Shown here piece after piece: positions 27,561 to 36,905 of a stretch of DNA of 64,000 nt; within the stretch, counting starts at the first letter, position 1, and each line of letters opens with the position of its first letter. The position numbers and the translations under genes are program-made. The stretch comes from JANYGA01 sp031420415 (lineage in GTDB: Bacteria; Vulcanimicrobiota; Vulcanimicrobiia; Vulcanimicrobiales; Vulcanimicrobiaceae), in NCBI GenBank assembly GCA_031420415.1, contig JANOMT010000012.1, forward strand, positions 144,028 through 208,027, in the 5' to 3' direction. The notes under the pieces are model-generated. The model made no database searches and was not told the origin of the DNA. It saw only the letters and a list, made by a program, of their open reading frames with translations.

Positions 27561-28826
27561 ATGGCTATGGCTGACGGTACACTTGCAATCTTGGTCGGGG
27601 GCGGCCCGGCGCCGGGCATTAATGGCGTTATCGCTTCGGCGACGATCGAAGCCAAGAACGCCGGATTACGCGTCCTCGGGATCTATGATGGTTATCGGCA
27701 TATCGCGCGTGGCGATCTCTCGCACGTCACCGAGCTTTCGATCGAAGACGTCTCACGCATCCATTTTACGGGGGGATCGCTCTTACGCACATCGCGCACG
27801 AACCCCGGTAAAGATGACGCGACACTCGATCGATGTATCGCCTCGCTCGACCAACTCGGAGTCCGATATCTCGTCTGTATCGGCGGCGACGATACGACCT
27901 ACGGCGCGTCACGGATCGCGGCGAAGACGCGCGGCCGAATCGGGGTCGTCACCGTTCCAAAGACGATCGACAACGATCTCCCTCTGCCCGACAACGCGCC
28001 GACATTCGGCTTCGAAACCGCGCGTGCGGTTGGAACGACGATCGTCGAAAACCTCATGGAAGACGCACGGACCTCGTCGCGCTGGTACGTCGCCGTGACG
28101 ATGGGTCGAAAATCCGGCGCCTTATCGCTCGGTATCTGCAAGGCTGCAGGTGCGACCCTCGCGATTATTCCCGAGGAATTTCCGGACGGCGAGATCGATC
28201 TCGCACGCGTCGTCGACACGATCGTGGGATCGATTCTCAAACGTCTCGCAGCGAACCATCCCCACGGCGTTGCGGTCGTAGCCGAAGGGATCGTGGAACG
28301 CTTGGGCGCCCGGCACTTTGCCGATCTCCAGAACGTGCCACGCGACGCCTACGGTCACGCGCGTTTGGCCGATATTCCCATCGGTATGGTCTTGCGCGAA
28401 GCGGTCGGTAAACGACTCGACGAACTCGGCGTCGAGATGTCGGTCGTTACGAAAGATATCGGCTACGAGTTACGCTGCGCCAAACCCGTGCCGTTCGACG
28501 CGGAATATACGCGCACGCTCGGTTACGGGGCCGTCCGCTATCTGCTCGGTGGCGGCAGCGGTGCGCTCGTCGCGCTCTCGGGCGGCCGCGTCGCACCCGT
28601 CGTGCTCGAGGATCTCCTCGATCCCACGACGGGGCGCATTCGCGTACGACTCGTCGACGTGACGACCGAATCGTACGAGGTCGCGCGCACGTACATGATT
28701 CGGTTGGAGGCAAACGATCTCGTCGAACCACGCCTCTCCGCGCTATCCGCGACGACCACGCTCGCCCCGCACGTCTTCGCCGAGCAATTCGCCGCGAGCC
28801 TCGGAATCGCGCGCGCGGACGGATGA
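27561..28826 (+). CDS. pfp: 6-phosphofructokinase, pyrophosphate-dependent type
   Basis: A 421-residue PfkA-superfamily enzyme that phosphorylates fructose 6-phosphate. The donor-specificity residues point to pyrophosphate: GGDDT carries the second Asp where ATP enzymes have Gly, and PKTIDND carries Lys where ATP enzymes have Gly. The phosphate loop GGGPAPGING and the sugar-binding MGRKSG and AEGI are also visible. The start is put at ATG 27561 (MAMADGTLAILVGGG), with a purine-rich stretch upstream. The TGA stop overlaps the ATG of the protease gene. A reversible PPi enzyme would allow both glycolysis and gluconeogenesis. Confidence 0.9.
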   Translation: MAMADGTLAILVGGGPAPGINGVIASATIEAKNAGLRVLGIYDGYRHIARGDLSHVTELSIEDVSRIHFTGGSLLRTSRTNPGKDDATLDRCIASLDQLGVRYLVCIGGDDTTYGASRIAAKTRGRIGVVTVPKTIDNDLPLPDNAPTFGFETARAVGTTIVENLMEDARTSSRWYVAVTMGRKSGALSLGICKAAGATLAIIPEEFPDGEIDLARVVDTIVGSILKRLAANHPHGVAVVAEGIVERLGARHFADLQNVPRDAYGHARLADIPIGMVLREAVGKRLDELGVEMSVVTKDIGYELRCAKPVPFDAEYTRTLGYGAVRYLLGGGSGALVALSGGRVAPVVLEDLLDPTTGRIRVRLVDVTTESYEVARTYMIRLEANDLVEPRLSALSATTTLAPHVFAEQFAASLGIARADG

Positions 28827-30013
28827 TATCGCGCACGCGTCTCGCGCTCGCCGCCTGCCTCGCGTTTCCTAGCGGCGCGTTTGGCGCACCCGTCGTCGCC
28901 GTGGCGCCGACGACCGTTCCGATGACCATTGCCAACAATCACGTCTACGTCGACGTCACGCTTAATGGTCGAGGACCGTACCATTTCGTTCTCGACAGCG
29001 GAGCGCCGTACGGCTTACTCGATCGTGCGGTCGCAACCGAACTCGGACTCGGCATTAAGGCGCGCGAGCCGATCGGCGGCGTCGGCGCACGGTCTTCGCC
29101 CGCAGGCGACGCGACCCTGACCTCCGTTGCGATCGGCGGACGCGAACTGCCCGATCGGCGCTTCATCGTCACGCCGCTTCGCGATACCGTCGGTACCGCA
29201 GAAGGACGCGTGCTCGACGGCGTGATCGGTAGCGATCTTTTCGAGACGGTCGTGACGACGGTCGATTACGCGCGCGGCGTCGTCGTTCTCGACGACGATT
29301 TTACGAGCGCGATGCAGGGCGGCGCACACGCGATACCACTGAAATTTCACGATGGGTTACCGCAGGTCGCCTGTCGCCTCGAACGGGCGCCGGGTCGATG
29401 CACGATCGATACCGGTAGTCGGCTCGGCGCGACCATTTTCGCTCCCTTCGTCGCGCGGTATCCGAAGCTCGTTCCCGCGCACGCAAGCGCGATCGGTGTC
29501 GACGGCTTCGGACTCGGTGGCCCGGCCTACGGCCGACTCGCGCGGCTCCATTCGCTCGCCTTCGGCGGCTTCGTCTTACGGGATCTCGCGTGCGATTACA
29601 GCACGCAGCGCGAGGGCGCGTTCGCCGATCCAGAAACCGCAGCGAACCTCGGCGGCGCGATCCTCCGACGCTTTACCGTCACGTTCGATTATCGCGGGCG
29701 ACGCCTCGCGTTGCGCGCGAACGCGGCATTCGCCCTGCCCGATCGCATCGATCGCTCCGGACTCTTTCTCATCGCGACGGATACGGGAACGATCGCGGTA
29801 CTCGACGTTCGTCCCGGTTCGCCCGCAGCGGAAGCCGGGGTACGCGCGGGCGATCTCGTGATCGCCGCCGACGGAACGGATATCGCGGCGAACGATCTGC
29901 CGGCGCTGCGCGACGCTCTCGCGCAACCGGATCGCGCACGCACGACGCTGCGTATGACGCGCGCGGGCGATGCACGCGAAGCCGAATTACGCTTGCGCGA
30001 CCTCATCGAATAA
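28823..30013 (+). CDS. Secreted retropepsin-like aspartic protease with PDZ domain
   Basis: A 396-residue protein with a signal peptide (about residues 1-21). Two aspartyl protease-like halves follow: VLDSGAPYGLLD near residue 57 and CTIDTGSRLGATIF near residue 193, each with the D-S/T-G catalytic triplet. A C-terminal PDZ domain (about residues 310-390; VLDVRPGSPAAEAGVRAGDLV) should bind peptide ends. This matches the family of bacterial aspartyl_protease_2 plus PDZ proteins. The start overlaps the PPi-PFK stop (ATGA), and the 3' end overlaps the convergent regulator by 27 bases. Confidence 0.85.
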   Translation: MISRTRLALAACLAFPSGAFGAPVVAVAPTTVPMTIANNHVYVDVTLNGRGPYHFVLDSGAPYGLLDRAVATELGLGIKAREPIGGVGARSSPAGDATLTSVAIGGRELPDRRFIVTPLRDTVGTAEGRVLDGVIGSDLFETVVTTVDYARGVVVLDDDFTSAMQGGAHAIPLKFHDGLPQVACRLERAPGRCTIDTGSRLGATIFAPFVARYPKLVPAHASAIGVDGFGLGGPAYGRLARLHSLAFGGFVLRDLACDYSTQREGAFADPETAANLGGAILRRFTVTFDYRGRRLALRANAAFALPDRIDRSGLFLIATDTGTIAVLDVRPGSPAAEAGVRAGDLVIAADGTDIAANDLPALRDALAQPDRARTTLRMTRAGDAREAELRLRDLIE

Positions 30014-31972
30014 AGCGTCGGTCGCCGTCCGACGCGCGAGGGGCAACGTTGCGACGATTCGCGTGCCGCCATCGATCGGAGATTCGACGCGCACGTCGCG
30101 CGCGAGCGTCGCAATGAGGAAGAGCCCGCGGCCGTTTTCGTCGAGCGGATCGAGCGGGACACACGGCCGCACTCCAATCGCCTCGGGCAAGCCCGGTCCG
30201 CGATCGCGCACGGTGAGCAACGGGCACGCTGCGGTCCAATCGATCGTAATTTCGACGAGGCCCGGTGCGTGCTCGACCGTGTTTGCAAGAATCTCGCCGA
30301 GGATGAGTTCGGCTGAATAAAGTTCGGCGTCGCTCGTGGCGAGGACGGTAAGGAACGTCATCAATTCTTGTCGCGAAATCCGGGCGGTGCGCGCGTCGCT
30401 GGAATGAAAACGCCACCGTTTGACGAGCGGCGTCGTACCGTTCGTCGTGACCGCGGTCCTAGGCGGCTTCGAGCACTGCAACACCAGGAGCGCGACATCG
30501 CCCGGCGACGGAGTATCGCCCATCACGGCGCGCGCGAGCGCGCGTGCCGGGTGCGGATCGGTCGTGTCGCCGACGAGCGCGTCAACCGCCCGACATAATC
30601 GCACTTGCGCCGCGTCGATCTCGCGTGCGAATTCGGTAAGACCGTTGGTATAAAAAACGACGACGGCATCTTTTGCGAGGGTGACGGTCTCGTTGACGGC
30701 ACTCAAGTCGTCGATCACTCCGAGTGGTGAGGTTTCGGCATACGACAACGCCGAAGCAGCCTCGCACGAAAACGCTACCACCGGCGGCAGATGGCCGGCG
30801 AGCGCGTAGGTGAGTTCGAGCGACTGCGGCTCGAGGATCGCGACGATGCACGTGGCGGCGCTCGCATCTTGAAAGCGAACGACGGAATTGACCCGTTCGA
30901 GAATCGCTGCGGGATCGGCGAGTTCGAGCGCCGAGAGCAGGATCGATTGCCGCAAGCGTCCGACGCTCGCGGATGCGGCCACCCCGTGCCCCGCAACGTC
31001 GCCGCACGAAATGAGAATGCGGCCACTCGGCAGATCGATCGCATCGTACCAATCGCCGCCGACGAACGCTTCCGATTCCGCCGATTCGTAGAGGCCGTCG
31101 AAGCGCAAATCGCGGTGTATCGGGAGGTGCTCGAGCGGAAACGATTGCGGGAGCGTCTCGGCGATCGACGTGCTGCGTTCGCTAGCGCGCTTTTGCACCT
31201 CGATATCGGTGATCGAGCCGTACCACCGAACGATCTCGTCCGTGTCGTTGCGAAGGGGCTCGCATCGCGCAAGGAACCAGCGATACGTTCCGTCGCGGCC
31301 GCGTAAACGGAACTCGAGTTCGAAGCTTTCCCCCGTGTCGATACTTCGCGGCCAAAGCTCCATGACGCGTAAAAAATCATCGGGATGGTGCGCGCTCTGC
31401 CAGCCCCAACCCTCGGCTTCGGCCGGCGTTTGCCCGGTATACTCGAACCAACGATCGTTGTACCAATCGATCCAGCCCGTCGCATCGGCAGTCCACACGA
31501 TCTGCGTATCGGCGTCGCCTTTGCATTGCCGCGCGGCGACGATCTCCTCGATGTCGATCGCGACACCTTGCCACGCGACGATCGCCCCCGATGCATCGCG
31601 CGACGCGCATGCGCTGCTACGAAACGTACGATAGCGACCGTTGCCGACGCGCAGGCGAAACTCGTCCTGATACGGATCACCCGACGCGAGCGAAAATTGC
31701 AGACGGCGAGCGACGCGGTCTCGGTCGCTCGGGTGGAGTGCGTCTCCGTACCCGAAATCCCGAAGCGAATCGCTCATCCCAATCTCTTCGAACCAGCGGT
31801 CGTTGAGAAGATCGATGGCGCCATCGGCATCGAGGCGGTAGGCGAGGACGGGGAATGCGTTTGCGATCGCGAGCCAAGCATCACGGGACATGAAATCGGG
31901 AATCATCTGCGGGACCGAAACGACATCCGTGCAGCCCCAGAGAGAATGATCCACGCTGTACTCATCGGACAT
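29987..31972 (-). CDS. PAS-PAS-SpoIIE phosphatase-HATPase regulator
   Basis: A protein of about 661 residues. Two PAS domains (about 30-150 and 155-270, the latter with EGWGWQSAHHPDD), a PP2C/SpoIIE domain (about 295-480) with GGDWYDA and CGDVAGHGVAA, then an RsbW-type HATPase domain with the N-box LGEILANTVEHA, DRGPGLP and ENGRGLFLI. Such proteins combine phosphatase and anti-sigma kinase functions in partner-switching control of sigma factors. Two conserved phosphatase acids are replaced: FYTNGLTE instead of TDGxxE, and SPGDVALLV instead of DDxxL. The start is uncertain; ATG 31972 (MSDEYSVDHSLWG) is used, and the frame is open to 32047. Confidence 0.88.
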   Translation of the reverse strand: MSDEYSVDHSLWGCTDVVSVPQMIPDFMSRDAWLAIANAFPVLAYRLDADGAIDLLNDRWFEEIGMSDSLRDFGYGDALHPSDRDRVARRLQFSLASGDPYQDEFRLRVGNGRYRTFRSSACASRDASGAIVAWQGVAIDIEEIVAARQCKGDADTQIVWTADATGWIDWYNDRWFEYTGQTPAEAEGWGWQSAHHPDDFLRVMELWPRSIDTGESFELEFRLRGRDGTYRWFLARCEPLRNDTDEIVRWYGSITDIEVQKRASERSTSIAETLPQSFPLEHLPIHRDLRFDGLYESAESEAFVGGDWYDAIDLPSGRILISCGDVAGHGVAASASVGRLRQSILLSALELADPAAILERVNSVVRFQDASAATCIVAILEPQSLELTYALAGHLPPVVAFSCEAASALSYAETSPLGVIDDLSAVNETVTLAKDAVVVFYTNGLTEFAREIDAAQVRLCRAVDALVGDTTDPHPARALARAVMGDTPSPGDVALLVLQCSKPPRTAVTTNGTTPLVKRWRFHSSDARTARISRQELMTFLTVLATSDAELYSAELILGEILANTVEHAPGLVEITIDWTAACPLLTVRDRGPGLPEAIGVRPCVPLDPLDENGRGLFLIATLARDVRVESPIDGGTRIVATLPLARRTATDALFDEVAQA

Positions 31973-32134
31973 AAACGCGAAGAAACGGATCACGGATTTT
32001 GTAAAGAGATCTATTTTATTGCCGACCCGCCGAGTGATACCACGCACGCCTCATCGTCAAATGAATGTGTCGCGCACGTGGATGACATGCCGACCTAAGA
32101 TTCGTTCGTCCGAACGCCGATTTTGCAGGTTAGG

Positions 32135-32968
32135 ATGACCACCCACGAGACGCACGATATCGGTTCGACCGGCGAGATCGAAGGGCTCGAGCGTAAAGTC
32201 GCCGAGCTTCGCCTCGCGCGCGCGCAACTGCATTCCGAACGGGACGAGCATTTGCGCAACGCCGCGCGCGCTGCAACGGTGCGCGACGGCTTCGCCCAGC
32301 TGCACCGCGAACTCGGGCTCCTCGCGGGCGAGCGCGACGGCGCAAGCCAGATCGCCAGACGCGATCGCGATGCCGCCGTCACCGATCTCGAGCGTATCGC
32401 GAATGCAACGCGCGAAATCGCAACCGAGGTCGAGACGGTCGCCGCTCATCTCGCCGTGGCCCGCGAGCGACAAGCGAGCCTCGAAAAAGAACGCGTGCTC
32501 GCCGAACGTCGAGCGGCCGACGCGGAAGCGGCCGAAACGCTCGCTCGCGACCAAAATGACGAGACACAGCTAGCGGCACGCGATCTTCGGGCGAAACTCG
32601 ATGCGGTTGCCGCGGAGACCGCACTCGCCGAAGCGCGCTCCGCCCAATTCGTCGATATCGCGCAGAACCTCGACCGGGAACAAGCCAGCGCCGAGACGCG
32701 ACTCGCGACGATCCGTTCGCGTTATGAAACCACGCGCTTAGAGGCCGATCTCGCACGTATCCGCGGTTTGGAATCCCAACTCGCATCCGAACGCGAAGAC
32801 CTCGAGCGACGCCTCAGCGATATTACATCGACGATCGAGCGTGACGAACGCGCGACATCGCGGGTGACGGGATCGACTACGACACCCGGCTTCGAACCCC
32901 GTGCCCGCAACATCGCCCGCATCACGCTCGCGGAGCGTCTCCAACGCGATTTCGGAGGGGTCGCATGA
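32135..32968 (+). CDS. Long coiled-coil protein
   Basis: A 277-residue protein dominated by heptad-like Ala/Glu/Arg/Leu repeats from about residue 15 to 240, predicted as one long coiled coil, with a Ser/Thr-rich stretch and a basic C-terminus (RITLAERLQRDFGG). No signal peptide or membrane span is present. The ATG at 32135 is preceded by AGGTTAGG. The stop overlaps the next gene (ATGA). It is the first gene of a three-gene unit of unknown function with 32965-33291 and 33331-34683; it may be a scaffold. Confidence 0.75.
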   Translation: MTTHETHDIGSTGEIEGLERKVAELRLARAQLHSERDEHLRNAARAATVRDGFAQLHRELGLLAGERDGASQIARRDRDAAVTDLERIANATREIATEVETVAAHLAVARERQASLEKERVLAERRAADAEAAETLARDQNDETQLAARDLRAKLDAVAAETALAEARSAQFVDIAQNLDREQASAETRLATIRSRYETTRLEADLARIRGLESQLASEREDLERRLSDITSTIERDERATSRVTGSTTTPGFEPRARNIARITLAERLQRDFGGVA

Positions 32969-33291
32969 CACCCGGCCGCCCACCCGTGAGCATCCTCTAC
33001 ATTCCCGCGATCGGTCGCGCAGGCATTCGCGAGATCGCAAACGACCTGACCTCGCTCTTCGAACTCGTCGGCGAGGGCCAACTCGATGTCATCGATCTCG
33101 GCCCGAGCCTTTCGCTCTTCTGCGACGAATCGCGGAGCGATGTCGAGTACGCGTACAACTTTTCGGTCGGGGAACATCACGTTCACGGCGATGCGTTCGT
33201 GGTCCGTCGCAAAGGCACGGACGTCGTCTCGATTCGCGACGAAGATATCGCCGCAATTTTGCGGCCCGCACCGCTGACCGAACCCGCCTAG
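32965..33291 (+). CDS. DUF3846-like small protein
   Basis: A 108-residue protein. The pattern SILYIPAIGRAGIREI, LFELVGEGQLDVIDLG, LSLFCDES and later GDAFVVRRKGTDVVSI DEDI resembles DUF3846, a family common in phages, plasmids and actinobacteria, whose function is unknown. The match is by pattern, not alignment. The start overlaps the end of the coiled-coil gene, so the two are translationally coupled. Confidence 0.6.
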   Translation: MTPGRPPVSILYIPAIGRAGIREIANDLTSLFELVGEGQLDVIDLGPSLSLFCDESRSDVEYAYNFSVGEHHVHGDAFVVRRKGTDVVSIRDEDIAAILRPAPLTEPA

Positions 33292-33330
33292 GCGGGAACG
33301 CGCCCGCTCGGGCGTAAAGCGAAAAGTGTC

Positions 33331-34683
33331 GTGAAATTTCAGATCCGAATTCCACGTTTCGTCACGTCGTCCGTAAGCGCCGCAACGACCGCGCAGGAGC
33401 CGATCCTCGACGGACGCGATGTGACGATCCCCAATCGCTGGGCGCTGCCGCCCGACACGGTCGCGCTCGGCGGGCGCCCAGCGGTCTGGTCGATCGTCGA
33501 GATCGAAACGCCGAAAATTCCGCTCGGTTTCGCGACGATTCCCGCGCTGCATCATTCATTCGAACAGGATTTTGGCGGCCATCTTTTCGTCATCGTTATC
33601 TCGAGTGACGGCCGTCAAGCTAGCCTGATCGAAGCAGGTCCGGTCGATCCCGACGGCTCGGGGGCGCTCGTGCCCTTCCGCTATCCCGAAGGTGATTTCG
33701 TGACCGAACACGTCGTGGATTTCGATCCGCTCGTGATCGATCCACCGCACGGCTTCTCGCGGGAATTTTTCGCCGATCTCGTCCGCCGCACGCATAAGGC
33801 CTACGACGGAAATCAACGCTACCTCGCCGTCGAAATTCCGTTCTTCCGCATCGGGCGCGATTCGAACTCGTACGCCGTCGGCGTTCTCGCTGCGTGCGGC
33901 GTCGATGCGCGCGCGTTGCCGGAGTTGCGATCGACCCTACGCACGGAGTGGACGGGCTATCCCGGTATGGAAGATCCCGTTCATCGCGCGAATTTCGGCG
34001 CGTATCTCGGCGCGCCGACGCCGCTCGGGCCCGGGGCGGCCGAGGTCGCGTACCACGACGAGAGCGGCGATATTCGCTACGCGGTGGTCGGGGGTGAGCC
34101 ATTCGGCAGCGCGACCCTCCCCGACGGAACGGAGATCGATCTCGATCGCTTCGGCTGTAAACTTTTCTCTCCCGACGACGCGCGCGTGCACGGCCTCCCG
34201 ACCAAGCACACCGATCCACCGGAGCAGATTGCCAAGCGCGTCCGATTCCCGACCGAACCCGAGCCCGGAGGCGCTGAGATCACGCTCGTCGTCGATGGCA
34301 AATCGGTGCCGCTCGCCCCGGGTGCCGTCTTCGAGGGTCGCGTCGAATCCCGCAACGACGCGCTCAACATCGCGGCGCTCCGAACGCGCGACGGCTCGAG
34401 CGTCGTCTTGCCACTCGCCGAACTCGGCGTCGAGTTACGCGATCCCAAACGCGTCGATACACTCTTACGCGAAGGCAACGACATCCGGCTCGGCTTGCGC
34501 AGCGACCGCCATCCACGGCTCGTATCGCGTGGACGTCGGTCGTTGAACGAGCGCATGGGCGTGCGTCGCTTTCACGCACCACAACCGCTCGATATCGCGC
34601 GCGCGACGGTAGCGACCGTGCTCGGTCTCGGAATCGTTGCCGGCCTCGGCGCGAGCGTCTACGCGCGCTTCACGCGTCGTTGA
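33331..34683 (+). CDS. Tail-anchored hypothetical protein
   Basis: A 450-residue protein with no N-terminal signal but a single C-terminal membrane helix (about residues 422-443, ATVATVLGLGIVAGLGASVYA), so the bulk should face the cytoplasm. Residues 60-220 include GGHLFVIVISSDG, SLIEAGP and a later RDSNSYAVGVLAACG. This order weakly recalls permuted NlpC/P60-type papain folds, where a His strand comes before the nucleophile position, but a Ser stands where Cys would be expected. Residues 310-400 look like a beta domain. The start is GTG. It ends 14 bases inside the convergent exonuclease gene. Confidence 0.6.
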   Translation: MKFQIRIPRFVTSSVSAATTAQEPILDGRDVTIPNRWALPPDTVALGGRPAVWSIVEIETPKIPLGFATIPALHHSFEQDFGGHLFVIVISSDGRQASLIEAGPVDPDGSGALVPFRYPEGDFVTEHVVDFDPLVIDPPHGFSREFFADLVRRTHKAYDGNQRYLAVEIPFFRIGRDSNSYAVGVLAACGVDARALPELRSTLRTEWTGYPGMEDPVHRANFGAYLGAPTPLGPGAAEVAYHDESGDIRYAVVGGEPFGSATLPDGTEIDLDRFGCKLFSPDDARVHGLPTKHTDPPEQIAKRVRFPTEPEPGGAEITLVVDGKSVPLAPGAVFEGRVESRNDALNIAALRTRDGSSVVLPLAELGVELRDPKRVDTLLREGNDIRLGLRSDRHPRLVSRGRRSLNERMGVRRFHAPQPLDIARATVATVLGLGIVAGLGASVYARFTRR

Positions 34684-35206
34684 TCGCATATGACGCGGCG
34701 AGACGTTCGTGGCAACGTATGAGGACGTGCGCCGTGACGAGCGCGTCGTCGAGGGCACGGTGTGCGACGAGGCCGCCCTCGCGTTCGATCTCGATCTCGA
34801 GATACGCGCGCAGCGTTTGATTCTTGAAATTCGGAGCGTCGGGGAAAACCCGACGCGCGAGTTCGAGCGTACAGACGACGGGATGCACGCGTAGGCGCGG
34901 CAGAAATCCGAGATCGAACGACGCGTTATGCGCGACGACGGTCGCGCCCCAACATCGTTCGCCGAGATGCCATTGCGCGAACGCGAAGTTCGGCGCCCCA
35001 GCGACATCGCGATCGGTGATGCCGTGAACGCGCGTGGCATACGCCGGGATCGGACGTTCGGGATCGACGAGCGTGCTCCAGGTCTCGAGAATGGCGTCGC
35101 CCTCCACAATCACGCACGCCATCTCGACCACGCGATCGACGCGTGGATCGAATCCCGTCGTCTCCACGTCGATGACGGCATATCTCGGACGTTCGCGAGC
35201 CAACAC
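34670..35206 (-). CDS. DnaQ-like 3'-5' exonuclease
   Basis: A 178-residue DEDDh-type exonuclease. Motif I is VIDVETTGFD, motif II is HNASFDLGFL and motif III is HRALDDA, with His at the right place. These are the metal-binding residues that remove nucleotides from 3' ends, as in the epsilon proofreading subunit or PolC/DinG exonuclease domains. It is a stand-alone domain without polymerase or helicase parts. The GTG start is at 35206. It overlaps the tail-anchored gene at its 3' end. Confidence 0.9.
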   Translation of the reverse strand: MLARERPRYAVIDVETTGFDPRVDRVVEMACVIVEGDAILETWSTLVDPERPIPAYATRVHGITDRDVAGAPNFAFAQWHLGERCWGATVVAHNASFDLGFLPRLRVHPVVCTLELARRVFPDAPNFKNQTLRAYLEIEIEREGGLVAHRALDDALVTAHVLIRCHERLAASYAINDA

Positions 35207-35269
35207 CGCGCTAACATGACAGACGAGCGTGCCACCAGTGTGGCGCTCTCGATCGCTACGGACGTGAGA

Positions 35270-36367
35270 TTAGCTCGCCGTCTGTTCGAGACGTTGCGGT
35301 TCGAGCGCACGACGTGGAACGGGCACCGCGAGCACATCCACGCGTCCGGGCGCGCCGACGAGCGTTCCGAGTGCGGCGCCGGCGAGTGCACTCCACACGA
35401 GCACACCCCCGACGAGACTCCAGTTCCACCACGTTCCCTCGAGGGCGATGGTGAGCGCGAAATACGTCCCGAAATACGCTAGCGGTACGAGGAAGCCGAA
35501 GGCTTGAAGGGCGCCGCCGCGCATGGCGCCGCGCGAGCGCGCGATGAGCGTGTCGCCGACGACGCCCGCGACGAAGGCCATTGCGAGGTGGATCGCGAGC
35601 ATCGGCCGGTCGTTCGTAAGCGCTGCCGCCATCATGCCGTCGCCTAAGACGAGGAACACCGTGAGCGCTCCCGGTGCGAGGCGAAATCGCGAGACCAACC
35701 ACACCACGAAGATCATTTCGATGAGCGCCTGTAAGAGGACGATCATCACGCCCGTACCCGTCTTATAAAGTTCGATTGCGGTGGCGGTAAAGTAATCGAG
35801 CGATCCCGCAAGCGCGGGTGGCGGTGCGTCGATGCGGGCCGCCGATGCGTCGAAGGCGTAACTCGTGCCCAGATGAACGAATTCGAGACAGGCCGCGAGC
35901 GCCAGCAGCAACGGCAGCTGTGCGCCGAGGCTGCGCACATCGTCACGCGCACCGAGGGCGGAGCGAATCGGCGCTGCGAGCACGAGCACGACGCCACAGC
36001 CGATGATGAGATGCGTCGGGCTCGTGACCGCTTCGATGCGATTCTCGACGCCGAAGAACGTATGCCAAACGAGATCGCCGAGGCCGCCCAAAAAAAAGAC
36101 GGGGATTCCGATGAGCGCGCGTGCGTAACACGGCGGCAGCGCCCAACCGGTGTAACCGCGCGCGCGATTGCGCAGCGACGTCACCGCGACGACGATCGCA
36201 CCCGCGAGCATGGCTGCGTAAAACGCGGCGTGGTACGGCGTGAAAAAACTCTCGACGCCGACGTGCAGATGCGCCCAGCTATCCCACAGGAACCCGCCCG
36301 CAAGCCACAGGCCGATCAACCCGATCGCAAGATCGAGCTTCGCGCTCCGCGGCGGAAGTACTGACAT
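35270..36367 (-). CDS. Multi-span membrane protein of unknown function
   Basis: A 365-residue protein with about nine to ten hydrophobic helices, starting MSVLPPRSAKLDLAIGLIGLW. Histidines occur at possible metal-binding positions (SWAHLHVG, PYHAAFY, VWHTFFG, SPTHLIIG, FVHLG), which is unusual for a simple transporter and could indicate a metal- or haem-binding membrane protein. I do not recognise the family. The ATG shares the tetranucleotide CATG with the divergent lipoprotein gene. Confidence 0.7.
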   Translation of the reverse strand: MSVLPPRSAKLDLAIGLIGLWLAGGFLWDSWAHLHVGVESFFTPYHAAFYAAMLAGAIVVAVTSLRNRARGYTGWALPPCYARALIGIPVFFLGGLGDLVWHTFFGVENRIEAVTSPTHLIIGCGVVLVLAAPIRSALGARDDVRSLGAQLPLLLALAACLEFVHLGTSYAFDASAARIDAPPPALAGSLDYFTATAIELYKTGTGVMIVLLQALIEMIFVVWLVSRFRLAPGALTVFLVLGDGMMAAALTNDRPMLAIHLAMAFVAGVVGDTLIARSRGAMRGGALQAFGFLVPLAYFGTYFALTIALEGTWWNWSLVGGVLVWSALAGAALGTLVGAPGRVDVLAVPVPRRALEPQRLEQTAS

Positions 36368-36875
36368 GATCGGAACCTACCGGGTCGGTGCCGCCGCATC
36401 CTATGGGCGCCGCGCTCTCGCGCTCGCGGCCCTCGGAGCGACCGCGTCGCTCGCCTCGGGATGTAGCGGCGAAAAACCACCGTTACCGCCGAACGTCGTC
36501 GTTGCGTCGCACGTACCTGCGATATGGCCGACGCCACAGCCACGGGGCAGAAGCGACGATCCAACGATCGTCGCAGCTCGTTTTTCGAGCCTCGATGTAC
36601 CACTTGGGGACCTGTGGAGCGGCGACGTCGTCGCCTCCACCAACGCACGCAGCGTCGTCCTGCACACCAATCTTTTCGATATCGCCGCCAAGCGCGTCGC
36701 CGCCGGCCGTTTTCATTTTGACGTGCGCGTCTACGATCTGCCGGCCTTTCTCGTGCGCCCGTATACCCTCCACGTGGTCGTGCGTAGCGACGCGGGGCGC
36801 GAAACGACGATGCTCGTGCCGTTTCGCGTCGGTGGTCGCACCACTCGCGAGATCGAAAAAACTTCGCGCGTTTAA
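36366..36875 (+). CDS. Putative lipoprotein
   Basis: A 169-residue protein with a signal peptide ending in LASGC (lipobox, Cys at about residue 33). The mature part has beta strands (VVLHTNLFDIA, FHFDVRVYDLPAFL, YTLHVVVRSD), as in a small Ig-like fold. The ATG (36366) overlaps the divergent membrane-protein ATG, with GGAAG at suitable spacing upstream. It may work with that membrane protein, but this is inference from position only. The family is not recognised. Confidence 0.6.
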   Translation: MIGTYRVGAAASYGRRALALAALGATASLASGCSGEKPPLPPNVVVASHVPAIWPTPQPRGRSDDPTIVAARFSSLDVPLGDLWSGDVVASTNARSVVLHTNLFDIAAKRVAAGRFHFDVRVYDLPAFLVRPYTLHVVVRSDAGRETTMLVPFRVGGRTTREIEKTSRV

Positions 36876-36905
36876 TTCCTACGCGCGAGCGGGCAAGATG
36901 CTGGC

